This document shows, piece after piece, positions 61,809 to 64,000 of a stretch of 64,000 nucleotides of DNA (its first letter is position 1; each line of letters begins with the position of its first letter). Made by a program: the position numbers and the translations under genes. Source of the stretch: Natronospira elongata (GTDB lineage: Bacteria; Pseudomonadota; Gammaproteobacteria; Natronospirales; Natronospiraceae); NCBI RefSeq assembly GCF_034931365.1, contig NZ_JAYGII010000008.1:28841-92840 (forward strand), in the 5' to 3' direction. The notes below the pieces were generated by a model, which was not told the DNA's origin, ran no database searches, and saw only the letters and a program-made list of their open reading frames with translations.

Positions 61809-62255
61809 TTAGTGCTCAAGCTCACGCCGCCGCCGGGCGATCAACCGCCGGGCCCGCAACCGACTCCGCCACCGCTGCCAAAAGCCCAAGCCCGCGGTAG
61901 CCTGCTTCACATTCAGCCAGGCACGACCCGCCAAGACCGCCGCACGGGCTCGCGAGCCATCGCTTGGCGCACTGAAGGCCTTACCAACCAGTGACTCAAT
62001 CTGGGCATCCGTGGGAACAGTCCGCACCGGCTGGCGCGGCGAAGCATTTCGATCGACTGAAGCGGTCGCCGGGACGGGCAACTCAAGAAGCCTCGCAAGC
62101 AGCCGCTCACGCATGGCCTGATCATCCTCTTCCCAGCCCTCCCGGCTACGGGCAGCGGAAAGCAGACGCAAGGCATGCTGCTGCAGGCGCTCGTCATCCC
62201 CCTCCAGCCCCGGAATGGTCTCCCTCGCCTGCCTGGCGATCGCCTCAATATCCAC
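61809..62255 (-). CDS. Hypothetical protein with basic C-terminus
   Basis: A 148-residue product that I do not recognise. The N-terminal 60 residues are helical and acidic (DIEAIARQARETIPGLEGDDERL), the middle is Pro/Thr-rich and the C-terminus is strongly basic (WQRWRSRLRARRLIARRRRELEH). The start is probably GTG 62255, with GGGAGG five bases upstream; the frame is open to 62282. It lies 54 bases upstream of the lipoprotein gene on the same strand. Confidence 0.55.
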   Translation of the reverse strand: MDIEAIARQARETIPGLEGDDERLQQHALRLLSAARSREGWEEDDQAMRERLLARLLELPVPATASVDRNASPRQPVRTVPTDAQIESLVGKAFSAPSDGSRARAAVLAGRAWLNVKQATAGLGFWQRWRSRLRARRLIARRRRELEH

Positions 62256-62289
62256 CGTGCCCTCCCTTAGGCAATTACCCACCCATGTG

Positions 62290-62703
62290 TCACTTCGCCG
62301 GCTCGGGCAGAACCGGCGGGGTACTATCCATGTAAGTCAGGAAATTCAGCCAGATCTCGTGGGTTCTTTGCCTCGTCAGCCGAGTCTTGCAGGACAGCGC
62401 CTTGGCATCGCGAATCGTACCGTCACGCCACTGCGTATAGACCGAGCCGCAGTGAGAATCGACATAATTATCCCACTGCTCCTGAGCCGATTCGATTGCC
62501 TCGACCAGCTCAGGATCAAAACCATTATGCTCCAGACTCGCCTCCAGATACGCCGCCATCTCTTCCCGCGACGCATCCAATGCCATAGCGGCGCACTCAT
62601 TCACTTGCAGCGTCGTTTTCGGATTATCGCAATCGAGCGTTTTATCCGCCGCTACCGCCGAAAAGGCAGCCCCAAAAAGCACGACAAACACTGTTTTTCT
62701 CAT
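62290..62703 (-). CDS. LprI-like lysozyme inhibitor (DUF1311)
   Basis: A 137-residue periplasmic protein with a signal peptide (MRKTVFVVLFGAAFSAVAA). Cys positions are typical of the LprI/DUF1311 family: TLDCDNPKTTLQVNECAA, then SAQEQWDNYVDSHCGSV and LSCKTRLTRQR. LprI of Mycobacterium inhibits lysozyme; most gammaproteobacterial members are uncharacterised. GAGAG precedes the ATG. It could be first in a unit with the two genes downstream. Confidence 0.8.
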   Translation of the reverse strand: MRKTVFVVLFGAAFSAVAADKTLDCDNPKTTLQVNECAAMALDASREEMAAYLEASLEHNGFDPELVEAIESAQEQWDNYVDSHCGSVYTQWRDGTIRDAKALSCKTRLTRQRTHEIWLNFLTYMDSTPPVLPEPAK

Positions 62704-62980
62704 TGTTCTCTCTCAAGGTCCAATTCCAATCCAAAACCAGCCGACAAGTCCTTACCGCGCCAAGCCAGCGCAGAGACCTGGCCTTCCAGGGGAACATCCA
62801 CGCCCCAAGGCGTGCTCAGCCCCAGAAGCCGACCGAAACGATTGCTGTCTCTGATACCCGAAACGCCAAGCTACCCCCTCGATCAGGGGAGGCCCCAGAA
62901 TAATACCCTGAACAGCGGAAATATGGCCGGCGCGCCTGCTATATTCAGAGTACTCCTACCAAACGGAGGGGGGGGGGCGT
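62704..62980. other. Divergent intergenic region upstream of mltF
   Basis: This 277-base gap should hold promoters for the LprI-like gene and mltF. I see a short CCCCT/AGGGG hairpin near 62874-62888 and a run of ten G at 62968-62977 just before the mltF start. No gene is supported, although one open frame of 66 codons exists. Confidence 0.5.
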
Positions 62981-64000
62981 ATGCCAATTTCCACTAACGG
63001 AAATGATATCGGAAGTACCCTGGCCTTTGCGAAATCCAGTGGCCGGCTCTTCCTCGCAGGCTTGCTAATCACCCTGTTTGCCGCCTGCGGCGAGTCCGGA
63101 CCGGGGGACAAACGCCTGGAAGAGATCCGGGAAAGCGGTCGACTGCATGTATTGACTCGCAACAGCCCCACCACCTTCTACATCAACCGGGACGACCAAC
63201 CTGAAGGGCTGGAATACGACCTGACCCAGGCCTTCGCCGAGCATCTTGGCGTCGAGGTCGAATATGAGCGGGTCCATAGTGTCGCGGAGATTATCGAGCG
63301 GATTGAGAACGGCGAAGGCGATATCGGCGCCGCGGGCATTTCGCGTACCGAAGAGCGACTGGACCGGATCCGGACCGGGCCCGGATACCAAACAGTGGAG
63401 CAGCAGGTGGTCTGTCGCCGTGGCGGTGCCGAACCCCAGGGAGTAGACGATCTGGAGGAAGTCTCCTTACTCGTCATGGAAGGTACCAGCTATCACGACC
63501 GCCTGCAGGCACTCCAGGCGGATTATCCCGACCTGGAGTTCGAGACCACAAACGAACTGAATACGGAACAGCTACTGCGTTTCGTCTGGGAACGGCGGGT
63601 AGACTGCACAGTGGCCGACTCCAACCTGGTGGCGATCACACGGCGCTATTACCCCGAGCTCGAGATTCGCTTCAACCTCGGCGCACCGGACACCCTCGTA
63701 TGGGTCATGCCTCGCGGGGCCAACCGGCTTCGCCGTGAAATCGGGAACTGGTATGGCGACTTCGAGGATAGCGGCGCCATGGAGCGCATACTGGACCGCT
63801 ATTACGGTTTTTACGAAGTCTTCGACTATGTGGATATCCGCCGACTCCATCGTCGCGTCAGGGAACGACTGCCCCGTTATGAAACCCACTTCAGACAGGC
63901 CGCTGCAGCGCATGATTTCGACTGGATTCTGCTGGCGGCCGTCGGCTACGAGGAATCACACTGGAACCCCAGCGCCCGCAGCCCAACCGGGGGGTATTAC
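62981..64000 (+). CDS. mltF: Membrane-bound lytic murein transglycosylase F (3' end cut by the window)
   Basis: MltF cuts peptidoglycan at the outer membrane. The 340 visible residues start MPISTNGNDIG, with a lipoprotein-like signal (LFLAGLLITLFAAC). A periplasmic solute-binding-type regulatory domain (about 45-265) begins GRLHVLTRNSPTTFYINRDDQPEGLEYDL. The lysozyme-like domain begins near residue 290 and contains the catalytic Glu in GYEESHWNP. The window ends just after SPTG, where E. coli MltF continues V-R-G. The SD (ACGGAGG) is joined to the start codon by a run of ten G. Confidence 0.92.
   Translation, partial: MPISTNGNDIGSTLAFAKSSGRLFLAGLLITLFAACGESGPGDKRLEEIRESGRLHVLTRNSPTTFYINRDDQPEGLEYDLTQAFAEHLGVEVEYERVHSVAEIIERIENGEGDIGAAGISRTEERLDRIRTGPGYQTVEQQVVCRRGGAEPQGVDDLEEVSLLVMEGTSYHDRLQALQADYPDLEFETTNELNTEQLLRFVWERRVDCTVADSNLVAITRRYYPELEIRFNLGAPDTLVWVMPRGANRLRREIGNWYGDFEDSGAMERILDRYYGFYEVFDYVDIRRLHRRVRERLPRYETHFRQAAAAHDFDWILLAAVGYEESHWNPSARSPTGGYY

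Overview
The window is about 64 kb of GC-rich, densely packed bacterial chromosome. I see no insertion sequence, prophage, CRISPR array, rRNA or plasmid function. Gene content and order point to a gammaproteobacterium: a uvrY-type regulator, uvrC, pgsA and tRNA-Gly/Cys/Leu in the enterobacterial order, a complete ccmABCDEFGHI cytochrome c maturation operon, purB/roxA/nudJ/mnmA/hflD neighbours, hrpA, mltF and aceBA. Proteins are acidic and a BCCT compatible-solute transporter is present. A free-living, possibly salt-adapted member of a Chromatiales/Ectothiorhodospiraceae- or Xanthomonadales-like lineage is therefore plausible, but this placement is inference.

Layout. (1) 1-4.1 kb: B12 uptake operon btuB-btuF-btuC on the minus strand, behind a cobalamin riboswitch. 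(2) 4.1-7.7 kb: a PAS-GAF-GGDEF-EAL protein and a MaoC-like hydratase. (3) 7.8-14.9 kb: cytochrome c maturation operon, including the small ccmD. (4) 14.9-19.2 kb: tRNA-Leu, Cys and Gly, pgsA, uvrC, a family-5-like uracil-DNA glycosylase and a UvrY/GacA-type regulator. (5) 19.4-25.8 kb: icd, then the glyoxylate shunt pair aceB-aceA, divergent from a LysR regulator that overlaps a patatin-like gene. (6) 25.8-31.9 kb: type II DAHP synthase, an ALDH7-like dehydrogenase, a sulfotransferase, an uncharacterised ATP-grasp enzyme and a half-length asparaginase. (7) 31.9-36.8 kb: a type Vd patatin autotransporter, an NfeD/slipin pair and a cluster of short intergenic repeats. (8) 36.8-46.3 kb: a minus-strand run fumC-nudL-mazG-DUF432-mscS-hrpA, then degV. 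(9) 46.4-53.2 kb: the plus-strand run purB-roxA-GNAT-DUF7931-like-nudJ-mnmA-hflD, then a DUF2189 protein. (10) 53.2-64 kb: BCCT transporter, YghU-type glutathione transferase, an exported KatG, an OmpA-like protein, glyoxalase I, a large lipoprotein, an LprI-like protein and a truncated mltF.

How the parts work together. Most of the window is core metabolism and maintenance: carbon flow around the TCA/glyoxylate branch point (icd, aceA, aceB, fumC), cytochrome c assembly, tRNA modification and nucleotide-pool cleaning (mnmA, mazG, nudL, nudJ), DNA repair (uvrC, UDG), and stress defence (KatG, YghU, GloA, MscS). No single undescribed system stands out. The least explained parts are the ATP-grasp gene, the large lipoprotein and its neighbour at 60.3-62.3 kb, the DUF7931-like protein next to the GNAT enzyme, the DUF432-MscS pairing, the C-terminal insertion in isocitrate dehydrogenase, and two families of short intergenic repeats. 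Start codons were moved inward from the longest open frame wherever a Shine-Dalgarno sequence or a neighbouring gene boundary gave a better choice.
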